A stretch of DNA of 64,000 nt from Nematostella vectensis (lineage: Eukaryota; Cnidaria; Anthozoa; Actiniaria; Edwardsiidae). Below are positions 13,715 to 24,881 of this stretch, piece after piece. Each line of letters opens with the position of its first letter. Position 1 is the stretch's first letter. The stretch lies in NCBI RefSeq assembly GCF_932526225.1, contig NC_064034.1, forward strand, positions 15,574,887 through 15,638,886. The letters run 5' to 3'. The translations under genes were made by a program, and so were the position numbers. The notes under the pieces were generated by a model. The model made no database searches. It saw nothing but the letters and a program-made list of their open reading frames with translations, and had not been told where the DNA came from.

Positions 13715-14770
13715 CTAGGAATGTGTTAAATTTCTCACATAATGCATCAGTAGTGGGTGTTTGGTGTTGTCAATAAGTTGGAGCCACCATTCAGATCTAT
13801 CAGTGAGGCCGCCAAGGGCTTTAACATCAGCCCACCACTTTGATACATTTGTGTCCTTGAGTGAAGAGACCTTCGAGTTGAAGTAGGACCTTTTACAGTT
13901 TCTGGCTTCTTTTTGCACTTTGTTACGAAACATTTTAAATATGGCTGAGTCTTTGCCAAGAGCCTTGAACGCCGATTGTCTAATGGACACCAGCGACTTC
14001 AATCTACTCGACACCCAAGGCTTATCCGATGAGCATACTCTCACCCTCCTCGCAGGAAGAAATATTTCAATCGCTTTGCAGAAGATCTCATAAAACGAAT
14101 GAACCTTTTCATTGACAGACGAGAGATTCAATACACAGTCCCAGTTAAAGGTTGTTAGCCAACTCCCCAGGGAAGACAGACTGCTCTCACGAAGGTCGCG
14201 TTTCGTAGTACATTTCTTCTCAGTTTTTTGTTCCATGAGTGGGTTATTGGGTTTTACTAGAACTGCATAATGGTCACTATGTCCGATCTTTGGAAGCTGG
14301 GAAGGCGGGAGGAACAATGCAGGCTTATTTGTGAGGGTCTAATCAAGCGTACAAGAGTCTCAACAATTTGCGATAAACCTGTGCAACGTTTCACAATTGA
14401 GGTGAGATACCAGCACTTATGGGATTGAAGTCTCCGAGAAGTAAATTAAGCCTTCAGGGTGGCTGCCGAGAAACTGATCACTGATCTTCATTATTTGGTC
14501 GACAAGAGCACTATTTTCAGCGGCGCCATAGTGAGGGGGATGCTAAACTACACCGACGACTTTACTTGTTATTGATCTTGGCAGTCTAGTTGGTCTAACT
14601 GAAATCCATAGGGATTCGATGTCAGGGTCTTCATACTCAATTAGCCGCTTACAAGGAAGGTGTTCGTCAATATATGCACACACACCTCCACATTGACTAC
14701 CAACTCGATCCCTTTGAAAGCAAACATAGTTAGGCAGATGACAAGCAGAGTCGGCAATCGTATCGTTCAA
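13715..14770 (-). pseudogene. LINE endonuclease and linker fragments
   Basis: The frame at 13715-14317 starts in the endonuclease end (IGHSDHYAVLV, the conserved S-D-H motif) and runs into the linker before the RT. The frame at 14543-14770 carries the upstream endonuclease block (RDRVGSQCGGVCAYI). They are separated by frameshifts and stops. Confidence 0.75.
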
Positions 14771-15269
14771 CCAAGTTTTGGTTAAACATACAATTCCCGG
14801 TCTAGCTACTTCTGTGATGGAATAAATGCAGGTTCAATCACTCAACACATGGTAAATTAAAACAAATAAAGGCCAAGAGGTTTAGAAAGCAAACGAGAAA
14901 GAAACACAGGTTACATAGTGCTGGAATAGAGTCAACACATAGTACAGATGCATTTAAGAAATCCAAAAATTTTATATACCATTATACATAGTTTTAACAA
15001 ATCATACTTAAAAAAGTCTCAAACATAAAATTAGTTATTTTAAGTTTATTTTAAGTAGAGATGTGGAGAAAAATTCAGGACCCTCTACAGTAAATTCTAG
15101 CAGAACAATTTGTGCTCACTGTGGTTTACCCCAGTTTACAAAAGTCTCAATCACAGGATTAAACACAGTAAATTTACACTGAGTAGTGATGTAGAGAAAA
15201 CAGGTACAAAATGCAGACTGGATTTTTCGGTGATTCCTTTTGTAGCCCGAGCTAACACTGGTGCAGTGT

Positions 15270-15502
15270 CTAGTTTTGTAAATGGTACAGATTCCTCCCA
15301 ATGGAAAAGAAAATCCCACAAGGGTTACCAGAAATTCCGGAAAATTACATACCATTTGCAGTCCTAATAGAATATTTGACCAAGGCCCCCATCGGCCACT
15401 ATTCCCCAGGACCCAAAAAGTAGAATTCCTAGGTACAGAAGTAAATGGTTCATAAGTCACTCCAGGAATTCTGGAATATAGGAAACTTCCTCTTACCATT
15501 AT
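15270..15502. repeat. Dispersed repeat related to 61170-61424
   Basis: Shares long strings with the MITE at 61131-61470, for example CCCCCATCGGCC and TTCTGGAATATAGGAAAC. Weak minus-strand reading frames in both copies are by-products of the repeat. This copy lacks clear termini. Confidence 0.7.
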
Positions 15503-16617
15503 GGCATTCCGGCATTCACTGTGATACTAGCATGAGTTCTTCCCTCATTATCATATAGTACCCACATCCCAACTTGGTAGAAGCCCCAACAAACCATCAC
15601 TACTGCCATCTTATCTTGGGGGACATACACCCTGAGTAACAACAACACCAACTTACCTGCACGAACCAATCTAACAGCACATTCTCCTGGCAACACACCA
15701 TGACGATCACCCTCACGACTTATTGCCATGGTAACAGCCACAGGTTTCCCACTTTCCTTCATCACCTCAACCATCCATTCAGCTTCTTGGACATGTGAGA
15801 TGTACTTTAGGAACAATTGGGAAAACTGTTAATTTGCTTCAGGGTAATTCTTACCTACTACTTTATTTCACTCACATTTTTAGTGCAGAATTAGCCCTAC
15901 ATTACTAGCTTATCTTTTTTTTTGTTAAAGCTGTTAGTTTGCGACTAGCAGCAAATTAAACTTTATGGGTTAGGAGTAGTTTACCCCTTAAATTTATCCT
16001 CCAATAAATAAGGAATTAGATCTTATTCCTTGCATGCACACACTGTGTTTGCACAAAATTTATGCACTTTCTCACAGATATCAGTCACTCTGAAGAAGGA
16101 AATAGAACTCTGAAAAGGAATAGCTAGGAATAGAAAAAAACATGTTCCAACATGTAACACTTCAATCATCAATGCTTTGACCATTCACCTCAGCAATGAG
16201 TAAATCCATTCCGGTATCCACAAAGATTTTGACCTGATCTCTAAACCTCTGCTTGATTTCCTCTTTTGTGGCAAGGCCCTTAATAAAGAGTGAGCCAGTC
16301 TCACAAAGGGATCCTGATGAAAGAGCAAATTCTCCCTTATCAGATACTTCCTTTGCCAAGATACTTCCAGCACGGCTGATTTCATCCCACTGTAAGGACA
16401 TAGAAAGACAATATCTCATCGATAACATGCAGCATCTCTTATATAATATATAACATATACTGTACTGTAATATACTGTAATATTGTGAATCAAGCAGCTG
16501 GGGCTTTAAGAGAAAATACCAGCTTCTGAATCAATTCAGAACAAAACTTAATTAGACTGAAAACTAGACTGTAATGACAGTAAAAATGTTGTGAGATTTT
16601 ATACTTTCCATTCATAG

Positions 16618-16760
16618 AAAGGCCCGTAGCAGGGGGTGGGTCCCCCCGATATTTTCAAATATTATAAGGAAATGACCAGTTGGGGCCTGGCTGTGCCCCC
16701 ACAACTTTCAGGATTTTTTCTGTGCCGTCCCCCCCCCCATATTTTGAGAGGGTTTCATTG
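16618..16760. mobile_element. Small CGTAGCAGG-type MITE remnant
   Basis: Starts GGCCCGTAGCAGGGGGTGGG and contains GGGGCCTGGCTGTGCCCCCA. The same words occur at about 53545-53655 and 62528-62664, so this is a dispersed family. The right terminus is unclear. Confidence 0.5.
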
Positions 16761-18020
16761 TTCATAAATTGATGACAATATTGTTTTCACAGGCTCTTTT
16801 ATCAATAACTAGTTTCTTGAGAGTCTGAGATGAAAGGATCGATTTTGATAAGCAGTTCAGTCGTCCTGTGGTGACTCAGTGCAGGAAAAAGGTAATTTAG
16901 TGCAGATGTACGGTAACAGGACAGGTCGACAAGGTGCAAGAACGAATAAGAAGTCTCCAAGCACTCACAAAATACCAGTGTAAAATAAATAGGAATGACT
17001 AAAAGTACACAGAAATCATTAATAGTACAACATTTTAAATAATATAGTGCAATATTCTGATGTGTAAATATTATTAAAGAAATCTGTTTTCCAAAAATAA
17101 GTTCAACTGTAAATGGGAAAGCTGTGGTTTGCCAAAAATATAGAATGTGAGTGTGACGTTGCCTACTTATGAATATTCTAATTACTATCAATACTCCTAA
17201 TAAGTAGAGCTAACTCTATATACCTCGAGCAGTCGTTCTTTAGTCTTCTCCAACAAATCCTAGTTAAAAAACCCTTCCAATGTGGCAACTCATTCACAAC
17301 TGAAAATTAGCTAAATGCAACCCCTATTTGTACGACAAGATCATGTGTGGGAAAACATTCTTTAGATTCTAGAACTTGTTGTCAAAATATGCCTTTTCCT
17401 TATCACAGTTGGCCGCAGGGATGCCCTGTACTTGTATCGCTTATCTATTGTGATAATTGCATGAAAAATCAAAAGTTATTCACCAAAAAGAAGTTGATCA
17501 AATACTGTGCCCACTAATCATGTTATCAAAGGCAAGTGTCGCTTGCGTACTTCCGTTTGAAAACATGAAAATACATCTAAACGTTTAGTAAGTGGCAACT
17601 AAAAAACACAAAATTATTACAACCAAATCTGAAGAATATGGAGTGAAATATAGAATAAAATATATGTCTAGTAGACCCTGTTACACAGAAAAAACAATTC
17701 AGTGAAGTATAGCTGATTTGCTATTTAACACTTAAAAAAATAAGAACCAATCAAATAACAGGAAAGTAAAAAGGTAATCTATGATTACTTGTTCGAAAAT
17801 AATTTCCAAGGGCATAGTAAATAGAGATTGATATATGTGTATTGACAAATTATTTATACAGTTCCAGACTTTAGCATAGCCAACATCATGCACATATAAT
17901 GCAACTAATAATGTATCCCTAATGACCTATCCTCCCACACGCCTTTTCCTGAGTCTAATACCTTGGGAAAATGCCCTTAATAGAAATAACATCAGACAGA
18001 GAAGAAGGAGGAAGGTATAC
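16761..18020. other. BHMT-A intron, no further feature seen
   Basis: AT-rich intron between the exons 16189-16389 and 18021-18127. No repeat or ORF of note. Confidence 0.4.
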
Positions 18021-18430
18021 CTTATAACTGTACCCAGCAGACACAAGAGGCTTGTCTTGCATGGCAAATGTAAAGGCCTGTATAACATCAGCACCAGCCC
18101 TCAGAAATTCACTATGAAGCTGTCGGACTAACATATCATATGATCATAGACAGATCCACACAGGTGTGGGATGAAGGGGCCACACTCTTTGCACATTCTT
18201 GCACTGCCCACCATTTCAAACTGCTTAGTAGTGTTAATACACTGTAAGAAAAGGGGGAAAAATAAAGGAAACAGGGGTGATAATCAAAATCAGTTAAATC
18301 TGTGTTAGGGGGTTAGCCGAGTCCACATAAATTGTCCTCTTCCCTCATCACAGCTCACATGCAAACACCTCCTTTCCTGGTGATGCAAATTGATATAAAA
18401 AATGAACTAGCAGAACATAATCCTTGGGTA

Positions 18431-18684
18431 TGCAGTTGTTTGACAAAAGGTTGTTGTCAACCGGTTTTGCAACTACGCAACAAGCCTGCATGTAAACATG
18501 GGTAAAAAACACTGAAGCACCTAGCTGCATATATACTGTATTAGCCACTGCATAACTTCAGACTAAATGCGGTTAGTGGTGGCTATGCAGCTAGGCCATT
18601 CAGTGGTTTTTACCCATGCTTACATGCCAGCTTGTCGCATAGTCACAAAGCAAGTTAATGACAACCTTTTGTCAAATGACTGTA
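18431..18684. mobile_element. Foldback MITE
   Basis: The two halves are inverted copies: TGCAGTTGTTTGACAAAAGG at 18431 and CCTTTTGTCAAATGACTGTA ending at 18684, with inner matches around CATGTAAACATGGGTAAAAA. The same terminus bounds the larger element at 43134-45000, so this looks like its short derivative. Confidence 0.75.
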
Positions 18685-19491
18685 TACTCCAGTGCATACA
18701 CTGTTACATAACCCCCTACCTTTTAAGGACAAAACATTCTGTGGTGTATAATGACTGATGTGTTCTTGATGGGTAGACAACCAAATTTTTAGAATTTGGG
18801 AATTATTTTACCACAATGCTCTTACAATTATGTAGTACTTGTACAGTGTCCATAATGTACTGTGTTCTAGCTTGAAATGTAGGTAAAATACCAGGCAAAA
18901 ATAGTCAGTCCAGTAACAAAGCAGGCAAGAAGAAAACTATTGTTTTATCACAAAGCTGAATTTCTAATGCTATCTGCCAAAGGTACAAAACTTCTTCAGA
19001 AGTCTTATTAAAGACGAAAATTTGGCATTTCCAGTTTTTGGGTATTGTATTCTTTGTTCTGGTACGAGATCGCGACAGTTTGGGCTTTTTGATTCCAAAG
19101 GTACAAAACATAGAGCTGTACCTGCTTCTGGGTGCTCCACCACGCATTCAGGAGTCCACACACCAATCTTTACGTAACAGCGTTTTTCCAGGGCGTGGCT
19201 CATTCCTCCATCACCGATAATCACCTCACCATTGTTGAGCCTTTCCAGGATTCCTAGCTGATTGACAAAATAAACAAATTAATAATAATAATAATAATGA
19301 CGATGGTGATGACGACGATGATTGTAACAGTCGAAACTTGCTATTAATAACAGTGTGGTTAAGAAGAGTTTGTCACCTGCAAAGTGATTTGACAGATGAT
19401 TTCCTTTTTGTCCATCTAAAATTATTTAAATTAACAGATAAAAGGCTGATAAGTAAACAAAATATATTTGGGCAAACTGTAAGTTTGTACT

Positions 19492-19567
19492 CATCCTCGG
19501 GGACCCAGGGTGCGTGAGAAACTCCCTGTGTGCCCGATCTCCACGACGCCCTGGGTCCCCAAGGATG
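19492..19567. mobile_element. Short palindromic MITE
   Basis: CATCCTCGGGGACCCAGGG at the left and CCCTGGGTCCCCAAGGATG at the right form an imperfect 19-bp inverted pair. A longer palindrome with the same ends is at 43036-43102. Confidence 0.65.
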
Positions 19568-19572
19568 GTTCG

Positions 19573-21340
19573 TAGTAGTCTTGCAAAAGCATACAGTCTC
19601 GTACAATTTCAACAAAGCATATATTGAATATTGGAATGTCTAACAGAGTTCCTTTTTTTGAAAATACATCTATATTTCACCTGATGTCAAAATAAAGGAT
19701 TGATGGATTGTTTTGATGATGACTGACAACTTTCATTCTTAAAAAAAAGTCTGTTGGATGATGGTGCCTGTACAGCCCTGGATCTGATAAATCAACACCC
19801 GTGAGTTATATCTAAAAACACATACAAAATGCATATCAACTAGCCCTAGAAATGGTGTATTCTTCATTTATAAAAAATAATAGTAACCAACAACAGTGCA
19901 TATTCAATCTCTTGCAACATTGAATATATTGTGCAGCATTTTGAAATGCCTCTGTTTCATGCATGCATTGCCTAGGCAAGTTACAGACTGTTTTGTATAT
20001 TTCAATATTGTGTGTAGGTGGTGTTTATCCTAAACCATACCTTTTGGGGGAAAATTAATCGGTGGTGAGGATTTTTAAGATATTTGTATTTCACTTGATG
20101 GTGTATGGTGTATACTAAATGTAAATATAATTGATTGATTATTGAGTTTGACAATGACAATTTTTATTCTAAAAGGCTGTAACTGAAAAGGAGGAAGATG
20201 TTTCTGGAAAAGAGGCCCTTGCTGAGGCCCTCACCAGGGAGTCATTCCTAAAAAAACATTGATTATGTGGTCACAGTAATTTTCTGGAAGGGGGGATTAA
20301 TCAATCATCATCAACCTCTTGCAACTAAGGATATACATTGTAGTGGAATGCCACTATGTGTTTCATGCATGCATATAGTAGACTAAGGGTTTTTACTGAT
20401 TGTTTTGTATATTCCAATATTGTTTGTAGGTGATTGTTGGTGCTGATGATCCTATACCATATCTACTATGAGCAAATAAATCTGCCTCTGGCAGCTCCCT
20501 GATCAAGGCCGGAAAAGACCCTGTGCCAAGAGACCAGAGTATTTGATTTCGTGATACCTAAACAACGTTAGACTAGATCCATGTGGGATGATTTTGATTG
20601 CTTTACTCATGCGAGCTAATGACGTCAAAAAACTAAACTATAGATAGGTAGAGCAACTATGTAAATCAATTATGTTTGATGTGAGAATTGTTCGTGAAAA
20701 TGTGGTGGTCTCTAGAGAGCTAAAAAGAACAATGCGAATGCAATGATCCATTGAACCGTGTTCGCTCTTCCAGCCTAATACTACTCGTAGTTGCGAGTTT
20801 ATTTTCTCGGTGATCATATGGTATTATCCGGACTTCAACTAATCATCCCTCGATCTGGGAGGTTCTTTGTGGCAGAGTATTCTGAAGTTGATACATTATT
20901 TTTGCCGCCGCTCGGTGGTCTAAATGCCAGGCAATACCGATCTAAAGTTTCGCTGGCATCAAGCAGGGACGGAAAACAGATTAATTGGAAAGACAAAAAG
21001 GGACAAGATTATTTCTATTTCCTGCATAAACATTTACCCGCAGTCTCAACTACTCATCCCATATAATGGCCTCTTGTTATTCACACTTCTACAACAGAAG
21101 CATACACAAATACCTCCATACCCCCTATCTTGTCCCTTTCCCTCTTTTTTATTACTCTTCTATCTATACTTATAGATACATTCGCAGCTTACTTTGAATG
21201 GCATATTTGTGTAAGGTCGATAAGGTCGTAGGAAGCGTGAAGAAGCCGGAGAGGTTTACACTTCGGAGCCGGATCATAAGATCAATAGTTTTGTTCACAA
21301 CACCACGTGACCGTTCTGTTTAGGGGCCGATCATTTTTTA
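19573..21340. other. 5' flank of BHMT-A, no gene recognised
   Basis: Should contain the first exon and promoter of BHMT copy A, which I could not locate. A diverged direct repeat (GACTGTTTTGTATATTTCAATATTG-like) lies near 19985 and 20395. The ORFs at 20791-21175 have no recognisable domain. Confidence 0.35.
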
Positions 21341-21344
21341 CTTT

Positions 21345-21570
21345 GAAGCGGGGGGGGGGGGGGGGGGGGGGGGGGGGTGCTTTTTGGGGGTGCGCAGGGA
21401 ATTTTTTTTTTTCAGACGCATTTTCCATGAACGTGCGAGAAATTTTTTTTACCAATGCAGTCAAGAGAGCATAAGATATCTTATGCTCTTTTGATGCAGT
21501 ATATATATATTTTAAATTGTCCACCAATTGATGCATTGGTGATATTTTTTTTCAAAAAAGCCCCCCCTCG
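21345..21570. repeat. Poly-G tract and hairpin element at Polinton left border
   Basis: A run of about 30 G is followed by GCTTTTTGGGGG. At the other end, TTTTTTCAAAAAAGCCCCCC is roughly its inverse, with a GCATAAGATATCTTATGC palindrome inside (21469-21486). It looks like a small foldback element that truncated or joined the left side of the Polinton. Confidence 0.5.
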
Positions 21571-21574
21571 AGAA

Positions 21575-21872
21575 AGTAGTTGTCGTCGAGAGTGACACTA
21601 GCGATGAGGAAAATTCCGCGGATGATGAGGAGGAAGAGTCCATGGAGTCTTATAACGAACTTGATGAGCCTCAGGCAACTTACGATATGTTTGATACGTA
21701 TAACATCATGCATGTCGTGAGTTATTATGTGGAGAGGCTGATCCTTGACCTGATGTGGGAGTGGGCTCGCCTTGTACACCCTGACCAAGAGCGTTGGAAT
21801 AAGGCCTTTTATAACGTTAGAGATGCCCTGAGAGATGGAATTGACATGGGAGGGGATGAAAAACCTGAGTGA
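21575..21872 (+). pseudogene. Acidic reading frame of unknown function
   Basis: An open frame with an acidic stretch followed by YDMFDTYNIMHVVSYYVERL and a DQERWNKAFYNVRDALRDG helix, ending GGDEKPE. I do not recognise it. It overlaps the start of the polymerase remnant by frame and may be a truncated gene of the element or foreign DNA at its broken edge. Confidence 0.35.
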
Positions 21873-22466
21873 AAGACTTGGGCTTGCCGGGAACGACGAC
21901 CTCATTAAAGTTCACTACAGGCTGGGGAAAAAGTTTCAAAAGTTGAAACCCCACACCAACGTGGTTATTGCAGCCTTCACCACGGCGTACGCGCGCCTCA
22001 AGTTGTACGATGTGTTGGACGGGTTAGGGGAACGCTGTCTGTATCATGACACAGACAGCGTCATTTTCTTACATCGCCCTGGAGAGTGGAAACCGCCCCT
22101 CGGGGACTATCTAGGAGACCTGACGAGCGAGTTGGAGCCAGGAGACTTTATCGATCGTTATTCGTCCACGGGCCCCAAGAGTTACGGGTATACCACGCAA
22201 CAGGGTCATTCTACGTGTAAAGTGAAGGGACTTCATATCAACCTTCGTACGGCTGATATCGTGAATCTACCACCATGTTGGAACTCTTGTGCGTTGAAGG
22301 CGCGGTGGCGGAAGAGCGTCACGTTACTCTCCCTTACACCATTCAGCGCAATGTGCACGACAGAACTCTACACACGGTGCCGGCGCACAAGACATTTCGT
22401 GTCGTGTACAACAAACGCGTTCGACGGGGCATGCACACGTACCCTTATGATTATTTTAAGTTGTAA
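21835..22466 (+). pseudogene. Polinton family-B DNA polymerase, C-terminal fragment
   Basis: Contains NVVIAAFTTAYARLKLYDVL and the catalytic motif YHDTDSVIFL of protein-primed B-family polymerases, then the thumb region (GDYLGDLTSELEPGDF, KSYGYTTQ). The frame is lost near 22265 and resumes in the next frame at 22275-22466, ending VRRGMHTYPYDYFKL. The TPR, exonuclease and most of the palm domain are missing. The family is usually over 1000 residues; about 200 remain. Confidence 0.88.
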
Positions 22467-22532
22467 AAATTAAAGAGAGATGTAGATTAAAAAAAAGCCT
22501 TCTTTTTTGTGGTAGTAGGTTGTTGTTTTTTG

Positions 22533-22542
22533 TATATAAATA
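22533..22542 (+). promoter_or_regulatory. TATA box for integrase gene
   Basis: TATATAAATA lies 36 bp before the ATG at 22578, a spacing also seen before two other genes of this element. Confidence 0.55.
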
Positions 22543-22577
22543 AGGTGAGGGTTGGTAGGAAAGGAATAACTTGTAGC

Positions 22578-23801
22578 ATGGGTTGCTTTGGTGCGGATCC
22601 TATTCAACCGCGTTTCGATTGTCGTACGGTGTGGGAACGTTTACGGTGTCTCTTTGCGTGTTGCGGGGGCCGAATCGAAATTCATTCATCGCAACTCGAT
22701 GGCGCCCCAGCCCCAGCCCTTCCCACCCCACCATCATCCGTGCGCGAAAAAAAGAAGAGTATGAAGAAGACGACGATGACTCAAAAGACGATCGATCGTC
22801 TTCTTCGTCAAATTTATTACGATCCGAATCATCCAGCAGCCTTGGGGGGAGTGGACAAATTAGTCCGAGCGGTACGTTCTCAAGGAGTACGTCGTGCCCA
22901 AGTGAATTCGTGGCTTCGGGGCAAGCCCACCCACACGCTCCATAAATCGTCGTCGCTACCCACGCCAACGGGTGGTGGTGAATGGTATGGACGAACAATG
23001 GCAAGCGGATCTTTGTGACATGCAGGCGTTACGCTCGTACAATGACGGGTACAACTACTTACTCACCGTGATTGACGTGTTGAGCAAGTACGCTTGGGTG
23101 GTCCCTCTCAAGGACAAGACGGGCAAACGGCTCGTCGAGGAGTTTGAGTCGATTTTCAAGGGTGGACGCCAGCCAGAAAAACTTCAAACTGTCGATGGCA
23201 CCGAGTTCAAGAATCGAATCTTCCAGGCGTTTCTCAAATCCAAAGGGATCCAACATTTTTCCACGTGAAGTGAATTGAAAGCTTCTGTGGTCGAACGATT
23301 CAATCGCACTCTCAAGACCTGGATGTGGCGATGATTTACCCACAAGGAGACACGCCGTTACGTGGACATGTTACCGCAATTGGTGCACAATTACAATCAC
23401 TGTACAATCACTGTCACGTACGACGATGCTCAGGAGGTGTGGGCTATGTTGTATGGGAAAAAAAGACCGGGGGACCCAAAGAAGAAGAAAAGAGCTCCAC
23501 CCAAATTTAACGTGGGGGATAGGGTACGGATCAGTAAAGTCAAACACGTCTTTGCCAAAGGATACATTCCCAATTCCCAACAACACGAATCAAAAAAACT
23601 ACGCGTACCGACTTCGCGAGGACGTGGAGACGTGGGACGTGGTTAGAGGGTCGGTTTTACGAACCCGAACTGCACCACGTCAGTCTCGACGAGCAACGGG
23701 ATATGTTCCGCATCGAACGGGTGATCAGGACGCGAGGGAAGGGACGGAACGAAGAGTATTTCGTGCAATGGCGTGGATGGCCTGACAAGTACAACAGTTG
23801 A
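22578..23801 (+). pseudogene. Polinton integrase with chromodomain, frameshifted
   Basis: Begins MGCFGADPIQ, followed by a basic linker (KKKSMKKTTMTQKT). Next comes the Polinton integrase N-terminal region (IYYDPNHPAALGGVDKLVRA, WLRGKPTHTLH), then after a one-base shift near 22950 the DDE core (MDEQWQADLCDM, TVIDVLSKYAWVVPLKDKTG, QTVDGTEFKN, VVERFNRTLKTW). The C-terminal SH3-like part is FNVGDRVRISKVKHVFAKG. A chromodomain (FRIERVIRTRGKG, EEYFVQWRGWPDKYN) ends at 23801. The invariant D, D and E are visible, but stops and at least three frame changes break the gene. In the family this enzyme inserts the element into the genome. Confidence 0.85.
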
Positions 23802-23868
23802 GTGTCTGCCCAACAAGTGCATAAAATCTTATGATCTACGTGGCCTGCACCCAGTTGTTTCGTGCACC

Positions 23869-24879
23869 ATGACCAACATCATTTCCACGTGACGTTACCC
23901 ATTTAAGACGCCTTATCCGGCAATACCATTAACGATTTTTCCATACGTACGCCAAAGACACTGGATTTGTGCGAGGGGCAGTGGGAAGTGGCCTTGGTGT
24001 CGTTGATTTACCCTCACACGTGGACAAAGTTCCTACCACGAGATCATGATATCTGGATCTACCATGAAGTGCCCGAAGCCAGTTGGCTCCAGGCTAACAA
24101 AGATAACCCTCAAGCACGCGTCCCCATCGAAAAAAATTGATGACAAATGGACGTATATCAAACTGGATAACTTCAAAGTCCCGAAATGGCACGAAGTTTC
24201 CTTCAATCTCAAGAAGGCTATCGATCAATTCAACAAGGATCGAGCAACCGTGATACAGCAACTCGGTCGGGGGGTAAAGGATGTGGACGTTACGATAAAC
24301 ACTACATCGAAAAAGATCACCATCATGATCGGGAAGGACGTTCAACTCCTCCTACGTCCGCGAGTAGCCAAGGCTTTAGGATTCAAGCAATGGATTTCGG
24401 GGGAGTGGGCCATGCGACTGCACCCTGATGATAATATTCTCTCACCCGACTATCAGTTTGGTCAAGCTGAAATACGTAAAGCTCTGGAGAATTGGGTACT
24501 TTTGAGCTACGACGACCTGAGCCAATTCCCAGGCTCCGAGGATTTCAACCCACCACTAGTTCGCCCCTTTGCCTCCAAGGAGACTGATATGGCCATCGAA
24601 GAACTACACCCCTTTCAAGACATGTACGTGTACTCGAACATGTCCGAGGGCAATCTCGTCATGGGAAGCGAGTATAATAATCTACGTGTGCTATCGCCTG
24701 AAGGAAACTATGGTGAAGCTGTGGAGCGAAATTTTATCAATCCTTATTATTTCCCGATACGCACTCACATGGTTAACATGATTCACTTCTATATAACCGA
24801 CGATATGGGAGAACCCATCTCATTTCAGTCTGGTGCCGTCGTGGGGACATTACACTTTCGACGCGTTCGATTCGCCTGA
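23869..24879 (+). pseudogene. Polinton capsid-type protein, first tandem copy
   Basis: The N-terminus in another frame reads FHVTLP, a stop, then NTINDFSIRTP and GQWEVALVSLIYPHTW, a hallmark of a family common in animal Polintons (similar to the nematode protein F54H12.2). The open part at 24046-24879 (277 codons) continues to a C-terminal block MYVYSNMSEGNLVMGS, LRVLSPEGNYGEAVERNF, DDMGEPISFQSGAVVGTLHF. I take it to be a virion structural protein, possibly penton or minor capsid type, but this is inference. A frameshift near 24100 separates the two parts. Confidence 0.7.
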
Positions 24880-24881
24880 CG

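Larger units (their letters stand above)
12560..14820 (-). mobile_element. CR1/L2-like non-LTR retrotransposon, degenerate
   Basis: Minus-strand frames give an endonuclease piece, a linker and a reverse transcriptase in the order of a single LINE ORF2, broken by frameshifts. It sits inside the BHMT-A intron between exons 11555-11737 and 15657-15804 and has no counterpart in copy B, so it came in after the duplication or was lost from B. Clear ends and target duplications were not found. Confidence 0.8.
9224..19257 (-). pseudogene. BHMT copy A, zinc-motif exon missing
   Basis: Betaine-homocysteine S-methyltransferase moves a methyl group from betaine to homocysteine in the cytosol using a zinc ion held by three cysteines. 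Seven exons are readable: 19122-19257 ([18 protein letters not shown]), 18021-18127, 16189-16389, 15657-15804, 11555-11737 (GVNCRFDP, first zinc Cys), 9509-9606 and 9224-9329 (REYWENL). All have GT/AG borders and matching phases. The exon with GGCCGFEP, which supplies the other two zinc cysteines in copy B, is absent between 9607 and 11554, where only a minisatellite is found. Joining the neighbouring exons shifts the frame and meets a stop after three codons. All other exons are open, so loss is recent or this is an assembly gap in the array. The first coding exon, about 10 residues in the family, was not found. Confidence 0.85.

Noticed and set aside
15116-15499. 127-codon minus-strand ORF
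   Set aside because: Lies in a dispersed repeat shared with 61170-61424, and the frames are not conserved between copies.
20791-21066. First exon of BHMT copy A
   Set aside because: The ORF is on the plus strand and does not resemble the BHMT start.
21180-21570. Left terminal repeat of the Polinton
   Set aside because: Compared with the reverse complement of 32460-32577, no match was found; the left end appears lost.
22509-23004. Alternative ORFs overlapping the integrase start
   Set aside because: Ser/Asp-rich frames are shadows of the integrase linker; only the frame with IYYDPNHPA matches a family.
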